Shown here: piece by piece, positions 1 through 8,959 of the stretch | Layout of the letters: each line of letters begins with the position of its first letter | Position numbering within the stretch: position 1 is the stretch's first letter | DNA from: Deltaproteobacteria bacterium | Lineage (GTDB): Bacteria > Myxococcota_A > UBA796 > GCA-2862545 | DNA: 64,000 nt | NCBI GenBank assembly: GCA_007693595.1 | Contig: REDI01000043.1 | Location: 124,001 to 188,000, forward strand | Reading direction: 5' to 3' | Translations under genes and position numbers: made by a program | Notes under the pieces: model-generated | The model's database searches: none | What the model was told of the DNA's origin: nothing | What the model saw: the letters and a program-made list of their open reading frames with translations, nothing else

Positions 1-84
1 GCCATCCTCGCGCTGGAGGCCGACGGCCGGCTCGTTCCTGGGTCGGGGACGAGCGGGGACCATCTTTTGTGGGTCGGGCGTTGA
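1..84 (+). CDS. Possible 3' end of an upstream gene (partial)
   Basis: Frame 1 is open from the window edge to a TGA at 82-84 and encodes about 27 residues, including ALEADGRLVPG. The start lies outside the window. The stretch is too short to assign to a family, and being open over only 27 codons in high-G+C DNA is weak evidence. It could equally be non-coding leader of the next gene. Confidence 0.25.
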   Translation, partial: AILALEADGRLVPGSGTSGDHLLWVGR

Positions 85-141
85 ATACCTGAAGGGCTGT
101 CGCGTCTGCAGGACGGTGACCCCTGACCTGGAGCTTGGCGC

Positions 142-1350
142 ATGACCCATCTCGAAGATCTGTTGATCCGTCTGCGGGACGGCGAGCTCGACGACGCCCT
201 CCTCGCCGAGGTTCGACGTGCCTTGCGCGCCGAGACTCGCTTGCCCGAAGAGCTTCGTGAGCTTGAGGATCTGGAGCAAGATCCCATCGGCGCGGCCGAG
301 GCGCTGCTCGGGGTGCTGGGCCATGAGCCGGACTGGCTCGGGGGCCTGATCAGCGAGGCGCTTCGGGTCGAGGCGGGGCTCGGAGCGCATGATGTGGCCC
401 CTGAGCGCTTCCCTCCCGAAGGCGTCGACGAAGCCATGCTCGACGAGCAGGAGCGAACCGGGTTGCCCCCGGTCGCCTCGGCCGTGCGATTCGAAGCGGG
501 TCGCGCGGAGATCGTCGTCGGGGTCCTCCGCACGATCGGGGTCACGGAGCCTCCGCTGCTCGATGCGGTCGCCTTCGAGGCGGGTAACGTCGATGTTGCG
601 GCGGCGGCCGTCACGCGGCTGGGTCATGTCCCCTTGCCGGTCGACGAAGCCGTCCGTGCCGAGGCGGGTGGGGTCGGCGTCGCGCAGGCCTGGGCAGGAC
701 AGGCCTTCCCTCTGCGGCAGGCGGTCGCCCTCGAGGCGGGTCGCATCCAGGTCCGTGGTCCATGGGACGCTCAAGACGTCTCGCTGGTCGAGGCGCTGGC
801 AGCCGAGGCTGGGGGGATCGAGCTGGGCGGCCTGTGGCCCGCCCTGCCCCTCGCCGAGGCGGTGCGTGCAGAGGCGGGAAGGGCCGGGATCCAGGGTCCT
901 TGGGTCGACGACCTGCCGATCCGCGAGGCCATCGCGGTGGAGGGAGGCTCCATCGAACTCGAAGGTCCCTGGACGTCGCTCCCGCTCGTCGAGGCGCTTC
1001 GGATCGAGGCGGGCACGATGGACGTGGTCGAGGCGGTCATGGCTCGCGTACAGCGAAGCTCCATCGCGCCGGATCCTCTCCCCGAGCGGTCGGCCGCCAA
1101 CCGTGGTGGATTCTGGACCTATGCGGGCCTGGCCCTCGCGGCGGTCGCGCTCTTCGCCCTCGTCATCGGGCGCCTGATGCCTCTGGGTGGGATGGGGCTC
1201 GTCGATCTTCCAGACTTTGCCAAGCTAGGTGAGGTCCAGGTCGAAGACTTGTCTTATGGCGAGCAAGCCAACGCAGCGGTTATCCCCTTTGAGGATGAAG
1301 AGGGCAATGGCGTGCTCGTCATCTGGGTCGAGGAGGAAACCGGAGCATGA
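142..1350 (+). CDS. Single-pass membrane protein with nine EAG-type repeats
   Basis: Unrecognised 402-residue protein. The first 45 residues are acidic and helical, reminiscent of the N-terminus of anti-sigma-like proteins but without a zinc-finger motif. From about residue 70 to 291 a short unit recurs nine times, ending at residues 79, 120, 148, 176, 200, 224, 246, 269 and 291, with core [ILV]xEA[VLI]xxEAG. The later units are separated by linkers resembling I-x-x-x-GPW. A membrane segment lies near 325-345, and an acidic C-terminal tail of about 55 residues follows. The ATG has GGAG about 8 bases upstream. The gene overlaps the next by ATGA, so the two are probably cotranscribed. Function unknown. 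Confidence 0.8.
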   Translation: MTHLEDLLIRLRDGELDDALLAEVRRALRAETRLPEELRELEDLEQDPIGAAEALLGVLGHEPDWLGGLISEALRVEAGLGAHDVAPERFPPEGVDEAMLDEQERTGLPPVASAVRFEAGRAEIVVGVLRTIGVTEPPLLDAVAFEAGNVDVAAAAVTRLGHVPLPVDEAVRAEAGGVGVAQAWAGQAFPLRQAVALEAGRIQVRGPWDAQDVSLVEALAAEAGGIELGGLWPALPLAEAVRAEAGRAGIQGPWVDDLPIREAIAVEGGSIELEGPWTSLPLVEALRIEAGTMDVVEAVMARVQRSSIAPDPLPERSAANRGGFWTYAGLALAAVALFALVIGRLMPLGGMGLVDLPDFAKLGEVQVEDLSYGEQANAAVIPFEDEEGNGVLVIWVEEETGA

Positions 1351-1877
1351 GCTATTCGCGCCCCCAGCGCCGCCCCGCGACGGCCGCCCTTCGGCGGAGC
1401 TGGGCGGGAGGGGCCCTCTTGCTTGGCCTGATGGGGGCGCCGGCGCCGGTCGTCGCGGGCCCTCCTGGTGCCTCTGGAACGACTCAGGCGGCCCCAGCCC
1501 CCATGAAGTCCAAGGTCGAGATCGAGGTCATGGTGGTGCACGCGACCAATGCGCACAGTCAGGTCGATCCTCGCCTCAAGCCCGTGCTCCAACACCTTAA
1601 GTTTCTTCAGTTTGAAGGCTTTCAGCTTATCTCTCTCGAAGAGAAGCACCTCGCCGTGGGCAGCGGCCACACCTTCGAGATCGTCGGGGATCGCCAGGTC
1701 AAGATCGACGTGATCGAGCGCAACGAGACCCAGGTCAAGCTCCGGGTGCGCATGTCGAACGCGCGGGGCATGTTCCTCGACACCACGATCCGTATCCATC
1801 GCAACAAGAGCTTCATGGTCGGCGGGCCGGATCACGATGGCGGCAAGCTGCTCTTGCCCATCACGGCCCACTACTGA
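1347..1877 (+). CDS. Small exported protein of unknown function
   Basis: 176 residues. An N-terminal Arg-rich stretch is followed by a hydrophobic segment (roughly residues 20-38, ending PVVAG), which fits a Sec signal peptide. The mature part, from about residue 53, is rich in alternating beta-type sequence (VEIEVMVVHAT, RQVKIDVIERNETQVKLRV) and has no cysteines. I do not recognise a family. Its ATG overlaps the TGA of the repeat protein upstream (ATGA), so the two are likely a translationally coupled pair and may work together at the envelope. Confidence 0.8.
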   Translation: MSYSRPQRRPATAALRRSWAGGALLLGLMGAPAPVVAGPPGASGTTQAAPAPMKSKVEIEVMVVHATNAHSQVDPRLKPVLQHLKFLQFEGFQLISLEEKHLAVGSGHTFEIVGDRQVKIDVIERNETQVKLRVRMSNARGMFLDTTIRIHRNKSFMVGGPDHDGGKLLLPITAHY

Positions 1878-1962
1878 CCTTCGCTTCGGATCGCGCCCGG
1901 CCGGCGTGTCCTTGGCTCACGCGTGTCGCTAGCCCGTTAGCCCTCTTTTCAGGGAGGTGAAC

Positions 1963-2277
1963 ATGGTGGTCGTGATCAGCAACGCGCCCGAGGCCGACGC
2001 CCCTCGGATCGCCGAAGCGCTGGTGAAGGAGCGTCGCGCGGCCTGCGTGAACCTGCTCGCGCCCGTGCGGTCCATCTATACGTGGAAGGGGGAGCTCTGC
2101 GACGATGCCGAGGTCCCGCTGCTCATCAAGGTCGCGGATTCGGGTGTGAGCGCCCTGGTCGAACGACTCTCGGAGCTTCACCCCTATGACGTGCCCGAGA
2201 TCGTGGTGCTTCCTGTCGATGTCGCGCGATCCCATCCGGGCTATGTCGCCTGGGTGCGGGCGCACAGTGGCGGTTAG
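1963..2277 (+). CDS. cutA: CutA family divalent-ion tolerance protein
   Basis: 104 residues, the normal CutA length. The family forms ferredoxin-like trimers. It is linked to divalent metal tolerance, but its exact role is unsettled. Diagnostic stretches are RRAACVNLL, SIYTWKGEL and ELHPYDVPEIVVLP, followed by YVAWV. A GTG at 1957 is also in frame, but it sits inside the AGGGAGG Shine-Dalgarno at 1951-1957. The ATG at 1963, five bases downstream of that site, is the better start. A HIT gene follows 25 bases later on the same strand. Confidence 0.93.
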   Translation: MVVVISNAPEADAPRIAEALVKERRAACVNLLAPVRSIYTWKGELCDDAEVPLLIKVADSGVSALVERLSELHPYDVPEIVVLPVDVARSHPGYVAWVRAHSGG

Positions 2278-2293
2278 TGCACGCTTCCTCTAA

Positions 2294-3561
<1,268 letters not shown>

Positions 3562-4081
3562 GTGCGCTCGACCTCGATGAGCGCTCGCTCCACGAGAGGC
3601 CGAAGGGAAGGGTGGTCGATGCACGTCATGGCGCTGCGCACGAACTCCGAGGTGTCGACCCCTTGAGATCGCGCGTACAGGACGGCCTGAAGCGCCATGT
3701 CGAGCCGGTCGAGCTGTTTGACGAAGCGAGACTCGGGGCACGCTTGGGCTTCATAGGCGATCCAGTCGGCGTAGAGCTCGCCTCCGCGGGGAAGATCGGC
3801 GGAGAGCTCCTCCATGGCCTGCCGCTCCATGGCGTGCTTCTGGGATGGGGCGACCGCGTCGTGAGGGGTCAGATCCCCGGTGCGGACCTCAGGGAGGTCG
3901 TGCAGGATCGCGAAGCGCAGCGCGCGGGCCTGGTCCAGCTCAGCCGGGAGCAGGCAGGCGGTGAGGAGGGCGACCCCGTAGCTGTGTCCGGCGACCGACT
4001 CCAAGGGATCGATGCCTCGGCGGACCCAGCCCTCCCGTGGGAGCGACTTGAGCGTGAGCGACTCGAGCAGCGCTTCGAGGG

Positions 4082-5137
4082 TCATCGGCTCGTCACGAGC
4101 TGTGCTCGCTGCTCCGCCAGACCGAACGAGAGCAGGACCGGGATGTCGCTGGCTTGCAGGGCGTGCCAAGTCTGAGGGTCACGGGCTCCGCGCCAGCCCT
4201 CTCGCTGCAAGGCGGCGGCGGTAGGCGCGCCCAGGCTGTTGCCCGGTCCCAGGACGATCACCACCTCGGGCCCACAGTAGTTCAGGGCGGTCCGCAACCC
4301 CTCGACGTAGCCGTAGGTCTGGGTGACCTGGGTGCTTAGGGTGTAGTGGTGGATCGCTCGAGGGTCCGCCCACCGAGGGCGGTAGATGGTGCCGTGTCCG
4401 TCGATAAGGGGCAGCCTTGGCGCTGTGAAGCGCAGGCTCGCGAGCTCTCGTAGGGCGCGGGCCGCGACCTCGTTCATGAGCGGTGTATGGAAGGCGGCGT
4501 GCATCGGGAGGCGAAGCGGGAAGGTGCGGGCGCCACGATCCTGTCTCTGGAGATTCTCTAAAAGGTAGGTCAGTCCTCGTTCATCCGCCCCCAAGACGGC
4601 ATGGGTGCCGAGATCGATCGACCACCACGCCCGCCCCCCGGCCTCGTGCGCGCCGCGCAGGACGTCTTGCACATGACGGTGGAGCTTGGACAAGGACCGG
4701 CCGTCGGTGTCGTGAAGGGGGTAAAGGATCTGCCCACCGAATAGGGCCTCGGCTTGGTATCCTCCCATGGTCTCGATTAGGGCGAGGGCATCCTCGAGGG
4801 GTAAGGCGCCAGACAGGGCCAGGGCGCTGTACCAGCCCATCGAGTTGCCACAGACTCCGACGATCTCGAAGCGCTCTTGATCGATCTCGGCGTAGTCACA
4901 CAGGCTGCACGCCGCTGTGAGAAGCGATGCGTGCTCCCCCGCGAGGTGCAGGCTCGCGCGAAAGCTGGGAGCATCGTCGAGCTCGTGTAGATCGGGGCGC
5001 CCCGATCGCTGGCGCACGTGGGCGCACGCCGACAGGATCTCGGAACAGCCGGGGCCCCGATCGCGGAGGTAGCCCAGGCTGTGCTTCCCATAGGAGCCTC
5101 GACCTGGCACGACGACCAGCGCGCGGACTCGACTCAT
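4082..5137 (-). CDS. Malonyl/acyl-CoA:ACP transacylase-like protein
   Basis: 351 residues. The fold signature of FabD-type acyltransferases is visible: a nucleophile motif GNSMGW at 97-102 (Ser99) and a later FHTPLM at 216-221 whose His217 fits the catalytic dyad. FabD enzymes normally have GHSxGE; here the His before the Ser is Asn and the Glu after the Gly is Trp. The acyl substrate may therefore differ from malonyl. It overlaps the dehydrogenase upstream and the HD gene downstream by ATGA, so all three are probably coexpressed. The dehydrogenase makes acyl-CoAs, so a role in transferring a branched or unusual acyl starter is possible but unproven. Confidence 0.75.
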   Translation of the reverse strand: MSRVRALVVVPGRGSYGKHSLGYLRDRGPGCSEILSACAHVRQRSGRPDLHELDDAPSFRASLHLAGEHASLLTAACSLCDYAEIDQERFEIVGVCGNSMGWYSALALSGALPLEDALALIETMGGYQAEALFGGQILYPLHDTDGRSLSKLHRHVQDVLRGAHEAGGRAWWSIDLGTHAVLGADERGLTYLLENLQRQDRGARTFPLRLPMHAAFHTPLMNEVAARALRELASLRFTAPRLPLIDGHGTIYRPRWADPRAIHHYTLSTQVTQTYGYVEGLRTALNYCGPEVVIVLGPGNSLGAPTAAALQREGWRGARDPQTWHALQASDIPVLLSFGLAEQRAQLVTSR

Positions 5138-7353
5138 GGGGCCTCCAGGAGCTCGATGGCAGCGGCCTCGATCTCAGCCTCGCTCACCAAGACGTGATCG
5201 GCGGCTCCTCCGAGCGGGATGTAGGTGTCGGGTGCGGTGACCCGACGGGTGCGGACCTTGCCGGGCAGTCGCTCTTGCAGGTGGGCTGCGAGGGTGTCGG
5301 CCACCCCCGACGACGCGCGGCACTCATCGACGATGAGGACCTTGCCGCACGCCTCGGCATGGGGCTCGAGGGCGCGAAGGGGGAGCGGCAGGAGCCAGCG
5401 CAGATCCAGCACGCGGCACGAGATCCCGCGCGCGCGCAGGCGATGCGCGACCCGCTCGCTCATGTACCGGCCGTTGGCGTAGCTGATCAGGCAGAGATCC
5501 TGGCCGTCTCCGTGGACACCCACCTCGTCGATCGGCAGATTCTCCTGTGGGGGAGGGTAGGTGGTGAGCCAACCGCCGTCGCCCTCTTCGTAGCGGTCCT
5601 TGGTGTGGTAGAGCGCGATGGGCTCCAGCATGACGCAGACCCGTCCGCAGGCTGAGGCGGCGCCGACCATCGTGCGCAGCATCCGGGCAGCGTCCGCGCC
5701 GGTCGACGGGCAGCCCAAGAGGATCCCTGGGATCTCGCGCAGGGCGGCGATCCCGTTGTCGTTGTGGAAGTGGCCTCCGAAGCCTCGCTGGTAGGCCAGG
5801 CCGGCGATCCGCACCACCATGGGGTTGCTGAACTGCCCTTGACTGAAGAACTGGAGGGACGCGGCTTCACCCCGGAGCTGATCGACCGCGTTCATGAGAT
5901 AGGCGAGGTACTGGATCTCGGCGATGGGAAGCATCCCAGCCATCGCCGCACCCTGGGCCAGACCCAAGATGCTGGTCTCGTCGAGCAAGGTGTTGAAGAC
6001 CCTCCCTACCCCGAAGGCCTTGGTCAGCCCGGCGGTTACATGGTAGACCCCCCCTTTTCTGGCGACGTCCTCGCCGAAGACCAGGGTGCGTGGCTCGGCT
6101 AAGAGGATGTCGTGCAGGGCTCGATTGAGCTGAAAGGCCAAGGGGCGAGGGCGGTCGCTCTCCTCGGGAAGCGGCTCGCCGAAGAGCTGTCGCCGGGCCT
6201 CGGGCGAGCCCACCGGGATCGCGCGGGCGATGGCCTCGCGGTCGTGGACGAACAGGGGCCTCATCACCTCAGCGCGGCTGCGCAGCCGCGGCCGTCGCGT
6301 CGCCTCTTCGGCCAGGGCCGAGAGGCGCTCTCGGGTGGTCTGGTAGTGGTCGAGGACCTCTTTTGGAGTGAGATAGCCCTGCTCGACGAGCAAGGTCGCG
6401 GTGGCGATCAGTGGATCGGTGGCTTCGGAAGACTCGATCTCGGCTTGACTACGGTAGAGCTGCTCGACGTCCGATCCGGCGTGTCCGAGCAGCCGTACCG
6501 TGCGGAGGTGCAGCACGGCGGGGGAGCGCCGCTGTCGTACCCACTGGACCGCGCGTCGCGCGTTGTCGTAGGCATCGGGAAGGTCGAGGCCGTCTCCAGA
6601 GAAGTAGCGCAGACCGGGTCGCTGCCGAAGGGCGGCCTCGATCCAGCCATCGGGCGTGCGTACGGAGATCCCCAGGCCGTTGTCTTCGCACACGAAGAGC
6701 ACCGGGCAGGGGAGCCGCTGCCAGGTGGTCCAGCCCGCCGCGTTGAAGGCGGTCGTCGCGGTGGCGTGGTTGGCCGACGCGTCGCCGAAGGTGCAGATCA
6801 CGATGCGTTCTTCAGTCCGCCCCTCGCGGCGCGCTCTGCGGTCGAGGGTGAGGGCGTAGCCCACCGCCTTGGGCAGATGCGAGGCGATCGTCGAGGTCTG
6901 CGGAGGGATCGCAAGCGGCACGGAGCCGAAGACCTTGTGTCTTCCCCCCGAGATGGGCTCATCAGCCGTGGCGCAACACCCGCGGAGCACGTCGAAGGCA
7001 CCAGCGGGCCCCGGCACTTGCTGGGCACGGGCGAGGAAGAAGGGCCCGGACCGATAGTGGAGCAGGGCTGGATCGCTCGGCCTTGCTGCGGCCGCGACCG
7101 CCGCGTTGCCCTCGTGTCCAGAGCTTCCGATCGTGTAAAAGCTCTGGCCGCGAGTCTTGAGCTCCCGGGCGAGGAGATCGAGCAGGCGGCTCTCGAGCTG
7201 AGCGTCGAACAAGGCGAGGGCCTGCCGCCCGCTGAGTCCCGAGCCCGGACGGACGGGCCCATCGAGATCGCCGCGTCGATCGGCGGGTCGGCGTAGCTGC
7301 CGCACGACCTCTTTGAATCGTGCGTCGACGATCGTGGCGCGCGAGACGGCCAT
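5134..7353 (-). CDS. Fused E1 alpha/beta 2-oxo acid dehydrogenase (branched-chain type)
   Basis: 739 residues. The N-terminal half is the E1 alpha subunit with a thiamine-diphosphate motif GDASANH (190-196) ... EDNGLGIS (223-230). From about residue 400 (AFQLNRALHDILLAEP, FGEDVARKGGVY) it is E1 beta, ending with the transketolase C-terminal domain (SYANGRYMSERVAHRL, VLIVDECRASSG). Such enzymes decarboxylate 2-oxo acids and pass the acyl group to a lipoyl E2; the resemblance is closest to branched-chain or generic 2-oxo acid E1. Fused E1 subunits are known in several phyla. No E2 or E3 gene lies in this window. GGAG precedes the ATG. Confidence 0.9.
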   Translation of the reverse strand: MAVSRATIVDARFKEVVRQLRRPADRRGDLDGPVRPGSGLSGRQALALFDAQLESRLLDLLARELKTRGQSFYTIGSSGHEGNAAVAAAARPSDPALLHYRSGPFFLARAQQVPGPAGAFDVLRGCCATADEPISGGRHKVFGSVPLAIPPQTSTIASHLPKAVGYALTLDRRARREGRTEERIVICTFGDASANHATATTAFNAAGWTTWQRLPCPVLFVCEDNGLGISVRTPDGWIEAALRQRPGLRYFSGDGLDLPDAYDNARRAVQWVRQRRSPAVLHLRTVRLLGHAGSDVEQLYRSQAEIESSEATDPLIATATLLVEQGYLTPKEVLDHYQTTRERLSALAEEATRRPRLRSRAEVMRPLFVHDREAIARAIPVGSPEARRQLFGEPLPEESDRPRPLAFQLNRALHDILLAEPRTLVFGEDVARKGGVYHVTAGLTKAFGVGRVFNTLLDETSILGLAQGAAMAGMLPIAEIQYLAYLMNAVDQLRGEAASLQFFSQGQFSNPMVVRIAGLAYQRGFGGHFHNDNGIAALREIPGILLGCPSTGADAARMLRTMVGAASACGRVCVMLEPIALYHTKDRYEEGDGGWLTTYPPPQENLPIDEVGVHGDGQDLCLISYANGRYMSERVAHRLRARGISCRVLDLRWLLPLPLRALEPHAEACGKVLIVDECRASSGVADTLAAHLQERLPGKVRTRRVTAPDTYIPLGGAADHVLVSEAEIEAAAIELLEAP

Positions 7354-7503
7354 CGTTACTCCAGGCTCCTTCGAAGGGGGCGAGTCCGCTGTCGGGAGTC
7401 AACCTGTCGAGCGGCTCGCCCGAGAGATCTCCAGCGCTGACTCCTCTCCGGTTTGGGACGTTGGCTGCTCAGTCGTAGGCTCCCGACCCGAGAGGGGGCT
7501 CGA

Positions 7504-8811
7504 TCAGCCCTGGATGGGCAGGAAGGGGTGCGCCGACCATGCCCGGTCGGGATCGAGGAAGGTGATCTCGACCTTGGCGCCTTGCTGCTTGATGTCGACG
7601 GTGTCGGGAAAGTACGGCTCCATGGCTGACATCACGCTGCGATAGAAGCTTCGGTCGAGATGCACGACGCTACGCAGCTCGATGCGGGCACGCTTGGGGG
7701 TTGCGATGCTCGCCAGAAACGAGACGAACTCGACCATGGCTCGCACGGTCATTGCAGGGGTGGCGCGCTCGATCACCAAGGTGAAGGGTAGATCGGGTTC
7801 GACGCTGTACTCGATGAAGGCCTGTACGGGGTAGCGGCGCACCAGCTCTTCGGCCTTGCGAATCGCGTCGAGCAGCCAGGGTTCAGCGATCTCGCCCCAG
7901 ACCGGGGAGCGCCAGGAAGCGGCGGCACGCTCGGCTTCATCGTAGGCGGAGCTGTCGGTGTTCACTCCGATCACGTAGCCATCAAGGGGCCGACGCGTAT
8001 CGGGACGGGGCTGGGTGGCGGCCGCCGAAGGCGTGCCGGTCTGTCCGGGGCCGGCGTAGGAGAGGTCAGGCTGGCGCCTGGGCACCCCTGCAGGGGTCCC
8101 GGAGGGCGCAGGAGCGGGTGTGGCGTAAGCGGGAGGTGCGGGTGTCGCGGCTCGATTCGCTGGCGCGGGGGTGCGCGCGCCGATGCTGGGCTTGGGCATG
8201 GACCCGAACCCTTGGGGCTTAGACTGATATTGGAGGGTCCCACCGGGCGTGTCGGCAGGTTGGGGGGGCCAGCCGGCTCCTCCCGCGGCGTTGCCATAGG
8301 CGGGCTCCGTGGCGCCTGGGATGCTCGATTGAGGCATGTAGAGCGGGGGCGGGGCGGGCTCCTCGTGGAAGGGTGCGATGACTTCATCCCCGCCGCCGTG
8401 GAGCTGTAGTTGCTCTTGAAGTCTGCGGTAGCGCTTGTCTTCGTCGGGGAGGAGCGGGCTATCGTAGGCCATGGCGATCACGGCCTGACCCGCGGTGACC
8501 CAGGCGACGGCGAAGCACAGGGTGAGGACCAGTAGGAGCACGGGGGAGGGCAGGGGAAGTGATCCATCGATGTCGCGCATGAACAGCGCCATTTCGACAT
8601 GGACCAGGGGACCGATGAAGGCCACCAGCGTGACGAGGAAGGAGAGGATCGCCAGCCCGAGAAAGAGGAAGGTGGCGAGGCGGGTGTAGTGCCAGGGACT
8701 TGCCCTTGCAAGCCTCGCTCTGAGGACGGCGTTGCTGGGGTTCTGCATCTCTTGGAGCTGCCGTTGAAGCTCGGCGAGCTGTTGTCCTGAGGGGTCATTG
8801 GGTTCGAACAC
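7504..8811 (-). CDS. Two-TM protein with Pro/Ala-rich linker and C-terminal globular domain
   Basis: 435 residues, GTG start with AGGAG upstream. A short helical N-terminus (LAELQRQLQEMQNPS) precedes two membrane segments near 46-69 and 90-115. Residues about 145-285 are Pro/Ala/Gly-rich and probably disordered. A folded C-terminal domain of about 150 residues follows (from GYVIGVNTD to the end), with alternating helix and strand. No catalytic motif is visible and no family is recognised. It is flanked by Ppx/GppA upstream and the E1 operon downstream, with about 150-base gaps on each side, so it may be monocistronic. Confidence 0.75.
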   Translation of the reverse strand: MFEPNDPSGQQLAELQRQLQEMQNPSNAVLRARLARASPWHYTRLATFLFLGLAILSFLVTLVAFIGPLVHVEMALFMRDIDGSLPLPSPVLLLVLTLCFAVAWVTAGQAVIAMAYDSPLLPDEDKRYRRLQEQLQLHGGGDEVIAPFHEEPAPPPLYMPQSSIPGATEPAYGNAAGGAGWPPQPADTPGGTLQYQSKPQGFGSMPKPSIGARTPAPANRAATPAPPAYATPAPAPSGTPAGVPRRQPDLSYAGPGQTGTPSAAATQPRPDTRRPLDGYVIGVNTDSSAYDEAERAAASWRSPVWGEIAEPWLLDAIRKAEELVRRYPVQAFIEYSVEPDLPFTLVIERATPAMTVRAMVEFVSFLASIATPKRARIELRSVVHLDRSFYRSVMSAMEPYFPDTVDIKQQGAKVEITFLDPDRAWSAHPFLPIQG

Positions 8812-8959
8812 CGGCTCTGCTCCTAAAACGCTCCTTCGTAGGGTAGCGTGGGATCATGCGTCTCGCTCGGTTCTCCACAGCTCTATCGTGTTGCACGAGG
8901 ATCGCTAACCTGCCTGGCGCGCATGGTCCTTGAAGGAGGTGCCCCTGGCGAGGGCTGGT

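Noticed and set aside
1957-1962. GTG start for cutA six bases upstream of the ATG
   Set aside because: It lies within the AGGGAGG ribosome-binding site; the ATG at 1963 is properly spaced.
5134-8811. Possible missing E2 or E3 gene hidden in the operon
   Set aside because: No lipoyl (DKA) motif or flavin-disulfide motif is visible in any frame around the fused E1.
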